Positions 14,868 through 23,775 of a stretch of 32,138 nucleotides of DNA are shown here, piece by piece. The notes beneath the pieces are model-generated. The model worked only from the letters and a program-made list of their open reading frames with translations. It searched no databases and was not told the DNA's origin. How positions within the stretch are numbered: the stretch's first letter is position 1; every line of letters begins with the position of its first letter. The DNA comes from Clostridia bacterium (GTDB lineage Bacteria > Bacillota > Clostridia > Oscillospirales > CAG-272). The stretch lies in assembly GCA_017399305.1 (NCBI GenBank), contig JAFQDK010000008.1:1-32138 (forward strand). Direction: 5' to 3'. The translations under genes were made by a program, and so were the position numbers.

Positions 14868-17800
14868 TTATTTTACGATCTTTTTCAAAAGCTGTAATAC
14901 GTCTACAAGGTTAATATTGCCGTCCACATTCATATCACCTGTTGTTGCATTGCCATTTAAAATATTTTTAATAAGCATCATAGCATCGTATATGTCTACA
15001 ACTTCATCGCCGTTGATATCGCCCTCTATCGCTGACTCTTCAACGTATGTAAGCTTGATGCAGTCAAGTCTTGCAAAAGACTCTTCAAGCTCATCATTAT
15101 ACATAAACGTAATGGTGCTTGCTCCTTCATCAAGAGCTAAACGAACCGTCTGCTTTTCCCAGTTTACCCAGCCGCTGAGTTTTTCATACTTTACAGTAGT
15201 TACATACTCATCGTTTACTAAAATCTTATTTGAAGAATTGGGATAAGCGTTGCCGTCACCGGAATAGGTGATCTCAACGTCGTAAAGACCTGCCTTTGCA
15301 ACATAGACGTCCATTTTTACACCGGACTCTGCATTGTCAACTTGGTGCACAAATCCGTTTGCGCTGGACAGCGGGTCGGAAATCTTAAAGCGTTTCAGTG
15401 TGATGCCGAGGGCGGTACCGTTTTCTGCCTCGTAAATCTTGGGGAGAACAAACGCTTTATTTGTAACTTCACCGTCAAGACGCCATTCAACAATGCCGGG
15501 TTGAGCCACGGTAGCGGTCATATTGGCATTCTTGGGAAGAAGTCTTATCTTGGTAGTGGTTATCTCGTCAAAACCGTAGTAGCTTTCACCGTTTATGTTG
15601 TGGTTTGCAGTAGTCCAGCCCTTGTTGATCTTAAACGTATCGGTACCTGTGAGGTTCGTTACATTTTTCCATTCGGTGCCGTTCCAATATACGATGTCAA
15701 GAGCATCAGGCACCTGAACTCCGCCGCCATCATGATACCATGTTACCCACGAACCGCGGAGAGTTACCTCACCGTCAAATGCATACTCAATGTAGTTTTC
15801 GGTCGTTTTTGAGCCATATGCAGTCCAACGGGTAGAAGCAAGGTATGAGCCGTCATTCAGCGCACCGAGCGAGTCGGTCGAGCATGTATGAGACGCACTG
15901 GGCATTGCATAATACTCAAGCGGCTTATTACAATCCACATCAGAAGCCTCTGTGAGGAACAACGTCATGTCCGAATAACCGCGGTTATTCCACGTATAGT
16001 AAGGAATAAGCGTAACGGTGGCTTCTTGTGCGCCGTCAAAGAGTGTATTATATTTCGCTGAATAGCTGATAGTACGGATATTTTCGATATTGTAGGGGTC
16101 GCTGCTGTCGCGACCGGAAAGCTTGGTCATTTCGCTTACGGTAAATTCAGCATCCTTTGGAAGAACTGTCGAAAGAACATCTACATCGTTATCGGGCGAC
16201 TCTGCGCAGTAAATGATAGGACCGCGGCGTACCGAAACAAGACCTTCGTTTGCAGTGATATTTTCATTTGTGTAAAGGCGCTCTGCTTCCATCGGGAAAT
16301 CAAGAACAACCTTGTCACCCTCTGCCCAAATTCGGTCAATTACAACATAGCCGTCATCGTCAGTGGTAAGCGATACATTTTCACCGTTAAGAGTGATTAC
16401 ATTTTCGCCCTTTGCCCATTCGGGAACGCGGAAACGGATTGCAAATGCAGCTTTCGCGGTTTTGTTTACAGTAAGAGTTGCGTTGCCGTCCCACGGGAAG
16501 GAGCCTTCCATAGTAATATTTACACTTTCGCCGCCGACATTCATTTCGGCAGTGTTGCCTATGTACTGGTTAACGGTGATATTTCCCTCGCCGTCCTGAG
16601 TGTAAATGTAGCCGCCGATTGAAGCAACCGTGCGGAGGAGGTTAGGCGGGCAGCATGCAGTGCCGAACCATACAGAGCGAGTAAAATCACTGTTGCTTGT
16701 AACATGGTTCTGGTAGAAGAAGCGGTCACCGTCAAGGTTTACGCAAGAAACTACCGAGTTGTAAAGTGTCCACTCCATAAGGTCGACATATTTTGAGTCG
16801 CCGTAGAGGAGATTCATGCGCTGATTCCACATCACGTTTGAAATCTGTGCGCAGGTTTCGCAGTATGCGTTATCATTTGGAAGCGCATATGACTCACTGT
16901 AAGACTCGCCGGCGGGGATACCGATACCGCCGTGTACATACATCTTGGTGAGCATATCATTCCAAATTGAATTGAGCGCAGTGTCATATGGGTTTTCGCC
17001 GCCGTTTGCAGTGGCCAAAAGTGCAACATCCGCCATAGCGGTGTACATATAGTTTGCGCGTACGCAGTGACCGTGAGCTGTAGTCTGCTCTGCTACGGGC
17101 GCATCATTCTGATAATATATAAGGTTGTTGCTGAGGGGCTTGTGATACTCGCTGTTGTTTCCTCTCTCGTCTAGGAAGAATTTCGCAACAGCAATATAGC
17201 TATCCGCCTTTGCTGCGTAATCTATACCGTTAGCGGTGCCGATTTCCAAGCAAAGATTTGCAAGTTTGATAAGTGCAAGCTCGATTTCCTGATGTCCCGG
17301 AACAACATATGCCTGACCTTCGCCCTTGCCGCATGTGCGTGCAACGAGGTCAGCATTTTTCACTGCCACGTCAAGAAGTCTGAAGTCACCGGTTGCTCTG
17401 TAATGTGCAACAGCCGCTTCGTAAAAGTGTCCTGCACAATAAAGCTCATGGTTATCCATGTTTACTTTGGATGCATAATCAGCCGTGCCAACGGTATCAT
17501 AAAGAGAGCCGTCAGTGTGAACGGGCATATCGTCTGTACGGCCGGTAAAACGCATATCCGCAGTTCTTGTACTGCTAACATATGTAAGTGTATAGGGGGT
17601 GTAGAGATAGCCGTCAGCCTCTTGTGAGCCAACGATCCAGGGAATCCACTTTTCAAGCTCTGCCTTGATCGCCGCCTGACCTGCAAGCATCTCTTCATCA
17701 CCATTTGCATCAAGGGTGAGCGCATAGCACATAGCCTCAATTACCTTATAGTCGTCAGAGTCTACGTAAATCGCACCGCCATGACCGGGAGCGTCAGTAG

Positions 17801-18950
17801 TTGTGTAGTTGCCGCTCTTGGTTGCGAGGTATTCGGATGCGATGCGGAAGTTTTCCATACCGCCGGTCTTTGTGCTGATATTGGAAATTGCAACGGGGAT
17901 AACCTTGCAAACAAACTGCTTTTGGAGGTTTGACCAATAAGCATCCTCAACGTTTACCTGCGAAAAAGGAACAGAGTGAGTATAATCAATCACCGCAGGA
18001 GTATCCTTTACGGTTACTGTTGCCTTGGCGGTGAGACTTTGGGGATTTCCGTACGCACTCTCACCGAGTGTTCCGACAAACTCATATCTGCCTGCAGCAT
18101 CACCGTCATAGTTTGCACATGTCCAATTTGCAACCGGAATGCTTACTTTCTCAGTTCTGGTAACGCCAACAGTTGCGAGATGCTCGTCTGTGAGTTGGTT
18201 TATCGAGAAATTATCAATGCTGAATGCCTGATTGTAGGCACGAAGACCTACATTACCTGCCGCATAGGAGTTCTGCGCGCCTGTGTAAACAAAGGTGTAA
18301 TCGTCAGCGCCTGCTTCTTTGATAAGCACATAATACTTCTCACCCCATACGATCACGCGAAGACTATACGCAGTATCAACCTCAATGGCATGAACAAAGG
18401 TGGAAATCTGATGCCATTTGCCGTCGGCGTATCCAATTGTAAAGCCGGTAGATGTACCAAGCTTACCAATACCTACATAGTATCCGTTGTAAGAGTCGGC
18501 ACCGGTATTTGTAGCATTTGTATTGCGGAAGATAAGTCCCGCATTTGAAGTAATTTCGCCATCAAGAGTGATGTCAAAATCCACAACATAGTCGGTCATT
18601 GCTTCGTCACCGACTACGGTCTTGACGTTTGCACCCTTGGCAAGCTGCATCTTGCCGTCAACACCTGTGATAGAGGTGGAAAGCACGTTCCAGTCGCTTT
18701 CGATGCCGTCATCAAAGGTGTAGCTTACCTCGTCCACACTGTCAATGGGCGTGGGATCAAGCACGGTTGCCGCCACGTTTTTAGGAAGTGCCGAAACCGC
18801 ATCCTCAAACGAGGTGCCGTGCGCAACGGTTGCCACATAGTTTTGTTCAACACTGTAAAGCTCCATGTTGCTTTCTGCCGCACCGGTAAGCATTACAAGA
18901 CTTGAAAAAAACATACATGCCGCCAAAAATACCGACAGAATTTTTTTCAT
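14868..18950 (-). CDS. Exported GH127 beta-L-arabinofuranosidase with binding modules and dockerin
   Basis: 1360 residues from ATG 18950. A TTG 15 bases earlier overlaps the GGAGG ribosome site (18959-18963) and is rejected as start. Signal peptide 1-25, then a LamG/3-keto-disaccharide-hydrolase-like domain (about 78-251), an Ig-like linker (about 255-318) and a GH127 catalytic region (about 322-1000). By family comparison (HypBA1), Glu682 (PAGESY) is the acid/base, Glu698-x-Cys700 (YCETC) and Cys766-Cys767 (ACCPPN) form the zinc/nucleophile site, so all catalytic residues are present. C-terminally there is a discoidin-like domain (about 1027-1163), a CBM35/6-like domain (about 1173-1303, YEAENGTALG) and a type I dockerin (about 1303-1360, DINGDEVVDIYD and DMNVDGNINLVD). 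It should remove beta-L-arabinofuranose outside the cell while docked on a cohesin scaffold. It follows the unexported GH127 by 21 bases. Confidence 0.88.
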   Translation of the reverse strand: MKKILSVFLAACMFFSSLVMLTGAAESNMELYSVEQNYVATVAHGTSFEDAVSALPKNVAATVLDPTPIDSVDEVSYTFDDGIESDWNVLSTSITGVDGKMQLAKGANVKTVVGDEAMTDYVVDFDITLDGEITSNAGLIFRNTNATNTGADSYNGYYVGIGKLGTSTGFTIGYADGKWHQISTFVHAIEVDTAYSLRVIVWGEKYYVLIKEAGADDYTFVYTGAQNSYAAGNVGLRAYNQAFSIDNFSINQLTDEHLATVGVTRTEKVSIPVANWTCANYDGDAAGRYEFVGTLGESAYGNPQSLTAKATVTVKDTPAVIDYTHSVPFSQVNVEDAYWSNLQKQFVCKVIPVAISNISTKTGGMENFRIASEYLATKSGNYTTTDAPGHGGAIYVDSDDYKVIEAMCYALTLDANGDEEMLAGQAAIKAELEKWIPWIVGSQEADGYLYTPYTLTYVSSTRTADMRFTGRTDDMPVHTDGSLYDTVGTADYASKVNMDNHELYCAGHFYEAAVAHYRATGDFRLLDVAVKNADLVARTCGKGEGQAYVVPGHQEIELALIKLANLCLEIGTANGIDYAAKADSYIAVAKFFLDERGNNSEYHKPLSNNLIYYQNDAPVAEQTTAHGHCVRANYMYTAMADVALLATANGGENPYDTALNSIWNDMLTKMYVHGGIGIPAGESYSESYALPNDNAYCETCAQISNVMWNQRMNLLYGDSKYVDLMEWTLYNSVVSCVNLDGDRFFYQNHVTSNSDFTRSVWFGTACCPPNLLRTVASIGGYIYTQDGEGNITVNQYIGNTAEMNVGGESVNITMEGSFPWDGNATLTVNKTAKAAFAIRFRVPEWAKGENVITLNGENVSLTTDDDGYVVIDRIWAEGDKVVLDFPMEAERLYTNENITANEGLVSVRRGPIIYCAESPDNDVDVLSTVLPKDAEFTVSEMTKLSGRDSSDPYNIENIRTISYSAKYNTLFDGAQEATVTLIPYYTWNNRGYSDMTLFLTEASDVDCNKPLEYYAMPSASHTCSTDSLGALNDGSYLASTRWTAYGSKTTENYIEYAFDGEVTLRGSWVTWYHDGGGVQVPDALDIVYWNGTEWKNVTNLTGTDTFKINKGWTTANHNINGESYYGFDEITTTKIRLLPKNANMTATVAQPGIVEWRLDGEVTNKAFVLPKIYEAENGTALGITLKRFKISDPLSSANGFVHQVDNAESGVKMDVYVAKAGLYDVEITYSGDGNAYPNSSNKILVNDEYVTTVKYEKLSGWVNWEKQTVRLALDEGASTITFMYNDELEESFARLDCIKLTYVEESAIEGDINGDEVVDIYDAMMLIKNILNGNATTGDMNVDGNINLVDVLQLLKKIVK

Positions 18951-18971
18951 ATCATTTTCCTCCAATATATA

Positions 18972-20774
18972 TTATTTTTCCAATAACCAAACGTTCATTT
19001 CGCTTGTGCCGCGATTGGCAAAAGCATAGTAAGGAATAAGCGTAAGCGGCATCTCTACCCAATTATCCTCTGCCGCAAAATAAAGCTCGTCACTCTCGGG
19101 GAGCTGGTATGCGGTCGTATGTATCGTTGGGAGAAGGAACTCGGAGTCCTTTATCTCAAAATCACCATTTTTGTCGATTCGGATGTTGCGCGTATCCTTG
19201 CCATTGTCAACACCCTCTGCGCAGTAAACGATGGGGCCGCGCATTACCGCAACACGACCTGCATTGTCATGAACGCGGCGATTTGCACGAATAACGGTTG
19301 CGGGCATATCGAAGTCGATATTCACCGTGCCGCAACCCTTGGAAATAACGGCGTAGCCGTTTTCCATAACGTACTCGCAGTCAATATCAAATTTGCGGCA
19401 CCAACCGGGAATACGAAGCGCAAGTTTTCTACCGTTTGTATTGAACTTTATCTTAACGCTTCCGTTTTTAGGATACTCAGTAGTCTGTTCAACGGAAATT
19501 CCGTTTTCGTTTGCTACGGAGTTTACGTACTGGTGTACATACAAAACCTCGTCGTCATAACTGTAAAGGTAATTTCCGATGCTTGAAATAAGTCTGATGA
19601 TATTGGGCGGACAGCATGAGCAACCGAACACTTCTTTTCTCTCTGTTGAGGCAAAGCGTTCACTGCGCTTGGCCGCGCTGTATACGTTGTTGAAATCGGG
19701 ATCCATCTCAAGCGGATTCTCATAGAAAAACGCTTTGCCATCCATGGATACGCCCGATAAAAATCCGTTATACAAAGCTCGTTCCACCGCATCCGCGTAT
19801 TTTGAGTTTTTATCAAGCTTGAACATTCTCTTGCCGAAAAGCGCAAGCGCATACGAAGCACAGGTCTCGGCATAGGCAGTGCGGTTTGGCAGATGATAGT
19901 CGGCAGTATACGCCTCACCAATATGGGTGGAGCCGGATGCACCGGTTATATACATTCTCTTGTTTACAAGATTGTCAAAAACTCGCTTGCATGCATCGGC
20001 AAGCTCCTTGTCGCCGCGCAACGCGGCAACATCTGCAGCCGCGGAATAGAGATAAAGAGCCCGCACACTGTGACCGTCAATTGTAGTGCGATCCTTAAGC
20101 GGCATATCGTCCTGATTGTACTTTGGTGCGGTAGTTTCTCCTACAGTCTCAGAATACTTTCCGTGCTCGTCAATAAAATACTCGGCAAGCTCGAAATAGC
20201 GCTTTTCACCGGTTGCGGCATAGAGTTTTACAAGTGCAAGCTCGATTTCGGGATGACCGGGGGTTATAAACGCCGCACTTTTTTCAATTTTAAACACCTT
20301 TTCAATATAGTCAGCGTACTTACACATAGCTTTAAGAAATCTGTCGTTGCCTGTGGCATCGCGGTGTGCTATAGCCGCTTCAATAAGGTGTCCCGCGCAA
20401 TAAAGCTCGTGCTGACTGCGAATTTTAAACCGCTTTTCCTGCTCTGTCACGAGAAAATGCGAGTTGAAATATCCGTTTTCATCGGCATTTGAAATTATAT
20501 CGTCAACGGCAGCTTCAACTTTTTTCAAAAGCTCGTTATTCTTCTCTTCTTGGAGGATGTATGCCGCGCCCTCAAGCCATTTTGCGACATCCGAATCCCA
20601 GAAAATATGAGGGGTATATTCTTCGGTCAAGGGCTTGCATTTAAGCGCGTCAAAACGGTGTGTATCGCTAAAGCGGTCGTAAACCGCATCAACGGTTACG
20701 TTTTTCACCATATCCTGCTTTGTTTTCCAAAATCCGCAGTTTATATTAACATGCGAAAATCCTATATTTTTCAT
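18972..20774 (-). CDS. GH127 beta-L-arabinofuranosidase, no signal peptide
   Basis: 600 residues, close to the length of a bare GH127 enzyme, and no export signal (MKNIGFSHVNINCGFW), so it should act in the cytoplasm. The GH127 site is complete: Glu287 (GEAYTADYHLP) as acid/base, Glu303-x-Cys305 (YAETCA), Cys387-Cys388 (CSCCPPN), plus the family stretches HELYCAGHLIEAA and TPGHPEIELALVKL. It would cleave beta-linked L-arabinofuranose from imported short oligosaccharides. It is first in an operon with the exported dockerin-bearing GH127. AGGAGA at 20781-20786 supports the ATG. Other GH127 specificities cannot be excluded from sequence alone. Confidence 0.9.
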   Translation of the reverse strand: MKNIGFSHVNINCGFWKTKQDMVKNVTVDAVYDRFSDTHRFDALKCKPLTEEYTPHIFWDSDVAKWLEGAAYILQEEKNNELLKKVEAAVDDIISNADENGYFNSHFLVTEQEKRFKIRSQHELYCAGHLIEAAIAHRDATGNDRFLKAMCKYADYIEKVFKIEKSAAFITPGHPEIELALVKLYAATGEKRYFELAEYFIDEHGKYSETVGETTAPKYNQDDMPLKDRTTIDGHSVRALYLYSAAADVAALRGDKELADACKRVFDNLVNKRMYITGASGSTHIGEAYTADYHLPNRTAYAETCASYALALFGKRMFKLDKNSKYADAVERALYNGFLSGVSMDGKAFFYENPLEMDPDFNNVYSAAKRSERFASTERKEVFGCSCCPPNIIRLISSIGNYLYSYDDEVLYVHQYVNSVANENGISVEQTTEYPKNGSVKIKFNTNGRKLALRIPGWCRKFDIDCEYVMENGYAVISKGCGTVNIDFDMPATVIRANRRVHDNAGRVAVMRGPIVYCAEGVDNGKDTRNIRIDKNGDFEIKDSEFLLPTIHTTAYQLPESDELYFAAEDNWVEMPLTLIPYYAFANRGTSEMNVWLLEK

Positions 20775-20941
20775 AATGCATCTCCTATTGCCCGAAGTAC
20801 TTGAATTTTAGGCTAATCTGTAATATAATTATAGAATAAAACACTAAATTTATAAAATTTATATAATTTTTCAATATAATTATAGTATTTTTACATATTT
20901 CATTCAATACTAAAAACTGATAAATACGGAGAAAATCAGAC
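20775..20941. promoter_or_regulatory. Divergent control region of GH127 operon and araC-type gene
   Basis: A very A/T-rich 167-base region. A 13-bp direct repeat AATATAATTATAG occurs at 20822-20834 and 20873-20885, 51 bases apart. For the minus strand, TTTATA (20851-20856), 17 bases, TATAAT (20828-20833) is a plausible promoter; for the plus strand, TTTATA (20858-20863), 17 bases, TATAGT (20881-20886). Low complexity makes exact sites uncertain. Confidence 0.45.
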
Positions 20942-21721
20942 ATGTTAACTTTCGACAATACAAATTTTTCTTTCCTTTCCGTCGGTGAGCTTTCTACTGA
21001 CAATCCATATATCCACATGAAAAGAGTTATGAAAAGTTTTGAGGTTATTTTTGTGACAAACGGTACTCTTTATATGGAAGAGGACGGGATTCAGTACGAG
21101 CTTACGCCAAACCAGATTCTTGTTTTAGAGCCGGACAAGCTTCACCGCGGCTATAAAATCCACGAAGGCGGCACAGCGTTTTATTGGTTCCATTACAAAA
21201 CTGACAACCTCCCTATTCCGTTTAAAACTTATACCGGCAATGAATATCACGAAGCAAAGCTTCTTTTAAAAAAGCTTTTACATGTCTCAAATACTCCGTC
21301 ATATTCGGTCTACGCACGCGATGCTCTTGCCCTCAGTGTCTACGAGGAACTGAAAAAAATCATGAAAGAAGATGCTTTTTTTAAGCCGACGATCAAGAGG
21401 ATTACCGAATATGTCAGAGGCAATATTAAAAGCAACATTACTGTGGCATCGGTTGCGGCGGCACTTGGCTACAACCCCGACTATCTCAGCAAAGCGTTTT
21501 GCAAAGCAACCGGCATTACTCTGAAAAAATACATCATAGATATGCGACTCAACGTAGCAAAAGACTATCTGCATACCTCAAATCTTTCGGTAAAGCAGAT
21601 TTCATACGAGCTTGGGTTTGACGACGAAGCCTTGTTTATAAAGTTTTTTACATACCACGAAAAGCTCAGTCCAACTGCATACAGAAACAAGTATTTCAAT
21701 ACATTTATACTAAACAAGTAG
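20942..21721 (+). CDS. AraC-family transcriptional activator
   Basis: 259 residues. The N-terminal half is a cupin-type sugar-sensing domain (about 25-100, with VTNGTLYMEEDG and LVLEPDKLHRGY). The C-terminal AraC DNA-binding domain (about 154-253) has two helix-turn-helix units: ITVASVAAALGYNPDYLSKA and the family signature SVKQISYELGFDDEALFIKF ending in SPTAYR. It diverges from the GH127 operon across a 167-base control region, so it most likely activates arabinoside utilisation in response to an L-arabinose-containing ligand. GGAG lies 10 bases before the ATG. A weak hairpin follows. Confidence 0.88.
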   Translation: MLTFDNTNFSFLSVGELSTDNPYIHMKRVMKSFEVIFVTNGTLYMEEDGIQYELTPNQILVLEPDKLHRGYKIHEGGTAFYWFHYKTDNLPIPFKTYTGNEYHEAKLLLKKLLHVSNTPSYSVYARDALALSVYEELKKIMKEDAFFKPTIKRITEYVRGNIKSNITVASVAAALGYNPDYLSKAFCKATGITLKKYIIDMRLNVAKDYLHTSNLSVKQISYELGFDDEALFIKFFTYHEKLSPTAYRNKYFNTFILNK

Positions 21722-21774
21722 CACCGATTTAGACATACTCCTCGAAAAAAGCAACAAACTAAAATTCATATATC

Positions 21775-21814
21775 AAGAGCAGATTTTGCGACTATTTTCG
21801 TGAAGTCTGCTCTT
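21775..21814 (+). terminator. Weak hairpin after araC-type gene
   Basis: AAGAGCAGA (21775-21783) pairs with TCTGCTCTT (21806-21814), with a 22-base loop and a short T-run after. The large loop makes terminator function uncertain. Confidence 0.4.
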
Positions 21815-21830
21815 TCGCTTGCTCAAACTA

Positions 21831-21860
21831 TTGACAAAAAACAATACTTCGTGATATGAT
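21831..21860 (+). promoter_or_regulatory. Promoter of the PadR operon with candidate operator
   Basis: TTGACA (21831-21836), an 18-base spacer and extended -10 TGATATGAT (21852-21860). An inverted repeat AATAC-N13-GTATT (21843-21865) spans the -10 box and could be the PadR autoregulatory site. Confidence 0.7.
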
Positions 21861-21884
21861 GTATTACGTAAAAGGAGGTATGGT

Positions 21885-22205
21885 ATGGATATTCAATTAA
21901 AACGAGGTCTTTTGGATGTCTGCGTTTTGGCAGCAATCAAAGACGAAGATTCGTACGGTTATAAGATCATTAAAGATATGAAGCCGTATATTGAGCTTTC
22001 CGAATCCACCTTGTACACCATTCTTAAACGCTTGGAAACAGCGCATATGCTAACTGTTCATACTGCTGAGCATGGTGGCAGACTTCGGAAGTATTACCAT
22101 ATTACTGATAATGGGATAAAACGCATTGAAGATTTCAAAATCGAGTGGAAAGAAATCTTATCTATATACCGATTTGTAACCAAGGAGGACAATGGCGATG
22201 AGTAA
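21885..22205 (+). CDS. PadR-family transcriptional regulator
   Basis: 106 residues, the usual size of short PadR proteins. A winged helix occupies residues 3-85: KRGLLDVCVLAAIKDEDSYG, then LSESTLYTILKRLE as recognition helix and GRLRKYYHITDNG as the wing. These proteins normally repress their own operon until a small molecule or envelope stress releases them. AAAGGAGG (21871-21878) gives a clear start. The end overlaps the next gene by 8 bases, so the pair is translationally coupled. Confidence 0.92.
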   Translation: MDIQLKRGLLDVCVLAAIKDEDSYGYKIIKDMKPYIELSESTLYTILKRLETAHMLTVHTAEHGGRLRKYYHITDNGIKRIEDFKIEWKEILSIYRFVTKEDNGDE

Positions 22206-22797
22206 ACAAGAATTCCTTTCGCAGTTGCGCAAAGGTTTATCCGGATTACCTCAGGATGATATTGAGGAGCGTTTGACATTTTACAGTGAAATGATTGAGG
22301 ATAGAAAAGAAGAAGGTCTTTCGGAAGAAGAAGCGGTAGCGGCAATAGGCACTGTCGAAGAAATTGTCGCACAAGTGGTAGCAGAAACGCCTCTTTCGAA
22401 AATCGCTAAGGAAAGAATTAGATTTAAAAGACAGCTAAACACAGGCGAAATCGTACTTTTAGCACTCGGTTCTCCTATATGGCTTTCCTTGGCAATTGCC
22501 GCAGTTGCTGTAATCCTCTCGCTATACGCATCCTTATGGGCCATTATAGTTTCCATGTGGGCTGTCTTTGCTTCACTCACGGCTTGTTCTGTCGCCTGTG
22601 TACCATCAGGTATCATTTTTGCCATAGCCGGTAACGGTGCTTCGGCTCTTGCTATGCTCGCCGCAGGAATTGTTTGTGCAGGGCTCTCTATCTTTATGTT
22701 TTACGGATGTAAGGCAGCAACAAAAAGCGTATTGATACTCACCAAGAAGACGGCAATATGGATCAAGAATTGCTTTATCAAAAAGGAGGAAGCGTAA
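22198..22797 (+). CDS. DUF1700 (HAAS-domain) membrane protein
   Basis: 199 residues from ATG 22198. The ATG at 22192 lies only 3 bases after the AAGGAGG ribosome site, so 22198 (9 bases) is preferred. An N-terminal helical HAAS/DUF1700 domain (about 1-60: KQEFLSQLRKGLSGLPQDDI, then EGLSEEEAVAAIG) precedes hydrophobic segments at about 78-130 and 138-172. The PadR-DUF1700-DUF4097 gene order is common in Firmicutes and is thought to serve envelope stress or lipid homeostasis; the molecular role is unknown. It overlaps the next start by one base. Confidence 0.85.
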   Translation: MSKQEFLSQLRKGLSGLPQDDIEERLTFYSEMIEDRKEEGLSEEEAVAAIGTVEEIVAQVVAETPLSKIAKERIRFKRQLNTGEIVLLALGSPIWLSLAIAAVAVILSLYASLWAIIVSMWAVFASLTACSVACVPSGIIFAIAGNGASALAMLAAGIVCAGLSIFMFYGCKAATKSVLILTKKTAIWIKNCFIKKEEA

Positions 22798-23762
22798 TGA
22801 GAACGAGAACAAAAGTATGGCTTATTATTGCAGCTACTCTTGTGTTGATCGGATGTATTGCTTTTGGAAGTGCAATGTCAATGCTTAACTGGGATTTTAC
22901 GAAATTATCAACTACCAAATACGAAAGCAATTCTTATGAGATCAGCGATAATTATAAAAATATATTGATTATAACTGATACTTCGGATGTTGTGTTTATA
23001 CCTTCAAAAAGCCTGACGACCTCGGTTGATTGCTATGAGCAGGAAAACACGAAACATACGGTCACAGTAAATGACAATACTCTTGTAATCAAAATGGTCG
23101 ACACACGAAAATGGTATGAATATATAGGCATAAACTTTGGCACCCCTAAAATAACGGTATCTATTCCACAAGAAGAATACAATACGCTTTCGGTAAAATC
23201 AAGCACAGGAGATGTAGAAATACCAAAAGACTTCAAATTTGAAAGTATTGATATTTCAGTAAATACCGGAAAAGTAACAAACCATGCTTCCGCATCAGAA
23301 ATTCTAAAAATAAAGACAAGCACAGGTAGCATTCGTGTCGAAAACACCTCCGTCGGCACACTTGACCTCTCGGTTTCCACAGGCAAGGTGACTGTTTCGG
23401 ACGTGACCTCTAAAGGAGATGTCAGTGTTAGCGTGTCAACAGGTAAAACATATATTACTGATACAAAGTGCAAAAGCGTTATATCAAACGGAGATACTGG
23501 CGGCATTTCTTTGGATAATGTTATCGCCGCCGAAAAGTTTTCTATTGAAAGAAGCACGGGTGATGTGAAATTTAACAATTCAGATGCCACCGAAATATAT
23601 GTAAAAACAGATACTGGCGACGTTACCGGTAATTTGCTGACCGACAAGGTGTTTATTGCGCAAACTGACACCGGCAAGGTAGACGTTCCCAAGACTGTAA
23701 TCGGTGGCAAATGTGAAATCAGCACCGACACAGGCAACATTATGATAAGTATTGGTCAGTGA
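22797..23762 (+). CDS. DUF4097 beta-helix envelope protein
   Basis: 321 residues from ATG 22797, which overlaps the preceding stop (TAATG) and has AAAGGAGG a few bases upstream. A longer frame from 22758 is rejected because that ATG lacks a ribosome site. A single N-terminal membrane anchor or uncleaved signal (about 6-28, VWLIIAATLVLIGCIAFG) is followed by an exported domain of repeated STGDV/NTGKV/DTGNI units, about 20 residues apart, the signature of the DUF4097 right-handed beta-helix. It likely works with the DUF1700 partner at the outer face of the membrane. Confidence 0.88.
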   Translation: MRTRTKVWLIIAATLVLIGCIAFGSAMSMLNWDFTKLSTTKYESNSYEISDNYKNILIITDTSDVVFIPSKSLTTSVDCYEQENTKHTVTVNDNTLVIKMVDTRKWYEYIGINFGTPKITVSIPQEEYNTLSVKSSTGDVEIPKDFKFESIDISVNTGKVTNHASASEILKIKTSTGSIRVENTSVGTLDLSVSTGKVTVSDVTSKGDVSVSVSTGKTYITDTKCKSVISNGDTGGISLDNVIAAEKFSIERSTGDVKFNNSDATEIYVKTDTGDVTGNLLTDKVFIAQTDTGKVDVPKTVIGGKCEISTDTGNIMISIGQ

Positions 23763-23775
23763 AGTGAAAGAGAAT

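Noticed and set aside
18951-18965. TTG start for the exported GH127 gene
   Set aside because: This codon overlaps the GGAGG ribosome site of the ATG at 18950, which is directly followed by a typical signal peptide.
22758-22796. Upstream start for the DUF4097 gene
   Set aside because: The ATG at 22758 has no ribosome site; the ATG at 22797 follows AAAGGAGG and overlaps the previous stop codon.
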